Positions 5,807 to 7,709 of a DNA stretch of 7,709 nt are shown here, piece after piece. Positions within the stretch are counted from its first letter, which is position 1; each line of letters begins with the position of its first letter. The position numbers were made by a program, and so were the translations under genes. Source of the DNA: Sphingobacteriales bacterium (GTDB taxonomy: Bacteria > Bacteroidota > Bacteroidia > Sphingobacteriales > Sphingobacteriaceae). The notes below the pieces were generated by a model. The model was given only the letters and a program-made list of their open reading frames with translations. It was not told the origin of the DNA and made no database searches. The stretch spans positions 1-7,709 of the forward strand of contig JAGVEE010000250.1 in assembly GCA_020058405.1 (NCBI GenBank), given 5' to 3'.

Positions 5807-6248
5807 ATTTAATGTAAGAGTATACGGGGTTTTAATTAATGAGAACGGAGAACTTTTGGTTTCTGATGAGTTTGATTTCAATTTCCCACATACCAAATTT
5901 CCTGGTGGTGGCTTAGAGCTAGGAGAGGGTACTCGCGAATGTTTAGCTCGTGAGTTTATGGAAGAGTGTAATTTAAAAATTGAGGTATTAGAACATATTT
6001 ATACCACAGACTTCTATCAAAAATCAGCCTTCAACGATTCCCAAATTATCAGTATTTATTATAAAGTAAACAGTTTAGAAGAGTTTCAATTTTCTACCTC
6101 AAACAAAGTGTTTGACTTTAAAGACGACTCTAATGGTCAGCAAAGTTTTAGGTGGATTGCTTTAAAAGATTTTAATGCAGCTTGTATGACTCTTCCTATA
6201 GATAAGGTGGTAGCAGATATTATTATTCAAAAATATTGGTATCAATAA
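5799..6248 (+). CDS. NUDIX hydrolase
   Basis: This 149-residue cytoplasmic protein is expected to cleave a nucleoside diphosphate linked to another group (X), using Mg or Mn. The NUDIX box runs from G37 to L59: G37, five residues, E43, seven residues, R51-E52-F53, then E55-E56, which supply the metal ligands. The usual glycine after EEx is replaced by asparagine (EECNL), a tolerated change in some subfamilies. FPGGGLELGEG (34-44) is the standard entry to the box, and FRWIALKDF (117-125) is the usual late strand and loop. Nothing shows the substrate, which could be ADP-ribose, a nucleotide sugar or an oxidised nucleotide. The ATG at 5799 lies inside the last codons of the transporter gene, so translation is probably coupled. 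The gene ends in a 7-bp tail-to-tail overlap with the LTA-synthase-like gene. Confidence 0.88.
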   Translation: MYKFNVRVYGVLINENGELLVSDEFDFNFPHTKFPGGGLELGEGTRECLAREFMEECNLKIEVLEHIYTTDFYQKSAFNDSQIISIYYKVNSLEEFQFSTSNKVFDFKDDSNGQQSFRWIALKDFNAACMTLPIDKVVADIIIQKYWYQ

Positions 6249-7709
6249 GCTAAATATTCTGTAAAAACTAGTTGCATATACGCTTTGCCATTCATCATTT
6301 TCTCATCGGTTTTTTTCGTATAATTTCTTCTTGATGTGAGCTCTTTGGTAATGTTATCCATGGTATATCTATTATCATCATCCACCCAACCTAAACCATT
6401 ATCATAAGTATAAAATGCAAAGCTTTTAGCATGGGTATTAAATAAGTCTTTAGACCATTTGTAGCTAGTATCGCTAATGTTTAGTTGATTTAACAAGGTT
6501 TTTGCAATATCTGTTTGAGATCCAACTTTAGTAATTTTTTTGCGCTGGTATTCCTCTTTAATTACATCTCCATATAACACCATTGGAATTCTAAATTTTA
6601 AAACATCATAGGCTGTTTTATATTCTCGAGGTAAACGATGCCCATGGTCGGCAACAATTACAAACAAAGTGTTTTTATACCACGATTCTTTTTTTGCTTT
6701 TGCTATAAAATCATTTAAACATTGGTCGGTATAATGAGCGGCCTTTCTAAATTTGCTAGGTAAGTCCTTTTTATTGAAAGTACTAGGTGCAGGTATTTCA
6801 AAAGGTTCGTGTGAACTTAATGTAAGTACTACCGATAAAAATGGTTCTTTTTTGTTAGATATGTTTTCTAATACTTTGTCGAATAAAAACCCATCATGTG
6901 CACCCCATTTAGAGTTCATTTGTGCTTTAGAAAAATTGTTTTTATCAACAATATCATCAATACCCGCAGACACTAAATAGGATTTAAAATTTGAAAATTC
7001 CGACTCCCCACCATAAAAAAATGAACTCGAATAGCCATATTTTTCAAGAGTTATTGGTAAAGAGGGCAGTTTCTCAAATTTATCTGGCTGTTGTATAATG
7101 GTTCGTACTGCTTGGCTAGGGAAAGCACTTAATATGGCAATCATACCTTTATCTGTTCTATCACCAGAGGCATACATATTTGTGAAACTAATTCCTTCTT
7201 TTGCTAGTCTGCTTAAATTTGGCGATACTCCTTTATCTCCACCAAAATATTCAACTACATCAGAAGTAAAACTTTCAAGAATTATAAAAACAATATTAGG
7301 TCGATTCGTTTTTAAAATAGAAGTAGAACTATCAGCATTATAAGTATACAAAGAGTCAATGATGGCTTCTGCTTTTTCTTTTTTCAAAAAAACATACGGA
7401 TTTTCATTGCTAAAATGATTTTCTATAACAGAGTGCATTAAATTCCATTCGGTATTTAAACTTGCATGATTTACAATGGTGTTTTTAGAAAAGTATGCTG
7501 CACTTTGGTTAATAGGAGCAAGTTGAGTGCCTCCTCTCATCATTAATACTCCTACACTTGCAAGTATTAAAATACTGAAAATACGGGGTATATAATTAAA
7601 GTCTTTTTGAAAACTGTATTTAAAAAATTTATAATATAGAGGAATAAATAGTAGTAGCTGTACAACTAACAATATACTTGTTATACCAATGGGGCTAGAA
7701 CTGCTAGAG
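6242..7709 (-). CDS. LTA synthase-like membrane sulfatase/phosphotransferase (5' end missing)
   Basis: The frame has no stop up to the right edge, so the start and first membrane segments are outside. At least 489 codons are visible. Counting from the leucine codon at 7672, two hydrophobic segments (before residue 18 and about 31-46) end the membrane part. An extracytoplasmic alkaline-phosphatase-fold domain starts at RPNIVFIILESF (124-135). E133 is the expected metal ligand. T173 in GDRTDKG is the expected nucleophile, placed like the catalytic threonine of LtaS. H288 (SSHEPF) and D342-H343 (ADHGH) complete the metal and active site. Relatives move phosphoglycerol or phosphoethanolamine onto lipids or glycans. 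In a Gram-negative cell the acceptor may be lipopolysaccharide or another envelope glycan, but this is inference. A true sulfatase is less likely because there is no CxPxR signature. The TTG at 7672 is not the true start, since the membrane helix continues upstream. Confidence 0.87.
   Translation of the reverse strand, partial: SSSSSPIGITSILLVVQLLLFIPLYYKFFKYSFQKDFNYIPRIFSILILASVGVLMMRGGTQLAPINQSAAYFSKNTIVNHASLNTEWNLMHSVIENHFSNENPYVFLKKEKAEAIIDSLYTYNADSSTSILKTNRPNIVFIILESFTSDVVEYFGGDKGVSPNLSRLAKEGISFTNMYASGDRTDKGMIAILSAFPSQAVRTIIQQPDKFEKLPSLPITLEKYGYSSSFFYGGESEFSNFKSYLVSAGIDDIVDKNNFSKAQMNSKWGAHDGFLFDKVLENISNKKEPFLSVVLTLSSHEPFEIPAPSTFNKKDLPSKFRKAAHYTDQCLNDFIAKAKKESWYKNTLFVIVADHGHRLPREYKTAYDVLKFRIPMVLYGDVIKEEYQRKKITKVGSQTDIAKTLLNQLNISDTSYKWSKDLFNTHAKSFAFYTYDNGLGWVDDDNRYTMDNITKELTSRRNYTKKTDEKMMNGKAYMQLVFTEYLAY

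Noticed and set aside
6753..7343. Two short plus-strand open frames (6753-6980 and 7098-7343)
   Set aside because: Both are antisense to the conserved catalytic domain of the LTA-synthase-like gene.
7670..7672. TTG at 7672 as start of the LTA-synthase-like gene
   Set aside because: The frame stays open to the window edge, and the codons before it extend the same hydrophobic segment. Family members have several more membrane helices.
6242..7709. Classical aryl or glycan sulfatase
   Set aside because: There is no CxPxR formylglycine signature. The nucleophile position is a threonine in GDRTDKG, as in LTA synthases.

Overview
The window is AT-rich and densely coded. It looks like a chromosomal segment from a member of the Bacteroidota. 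The evidence is a PorT-like outer-membrane barrel, a small lipoprotein with an acidic patch just after its lipidated cysteine, a Gre-like factor of the short Bacteroidota type, and few Shine-Dalgarno sequences. I cannot name a genus from this alone. There are no tRNA or rRNA genes, CRISPR arrays, insertion sequences or phage genes, and no gap without a gene exceeds 300 bases.

Left part (1-3690, all minus strand). A PorT-like beta-barrel gene is followed by a class I aminotransferase, a stand-alone heptose-7-phosphate kinase, and an Omp85-like protein that runs off the left edge. The last three are tightly packed (a 6-bp gap, then a 29-bp overlap) and are very probably one transcript. The barrel gene lies 41 bp upstream of the aminotransferase and may belong to it. 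The kinase points to ADP-heptose and lipopolysaccharide core synthesis, and the two barrel proteins point to the outer membrane, so the group has an envelope theme.

Middle (3691-4816). A divergent gap separates the barrel gene from a plus-strand gene for a small lipoprotein with a lipocalin-like pattern. That gene converges on a minus-strand Gre-like transcription factor, with a strong GNRA-loop hairpin terminator between them. A second divergent gap follows. The two divergent gaps share an identical AT-rich 13-mer in opposite orientation.

Right part (4817-7709). A cation diffusion facilitator with a cysteine-rich tail starts at GTG and overlaps a NUDIX hydrolase gene by 8 bp. The NUDIX gene collides tail to tail, with a 7-bp overlap, with a minus-strand LTA-synthase-like membrane phosphotransferase gene that is open at the right edge.

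I find no clear undescribed system. The points most worth following up are the single-POTRA Omp85 protein coupled to the heptose kinase, the Gre-like factor that keeps acidic tip residues, the unusual metal site and Cys tail of the transporter, and the shared 13-mer.
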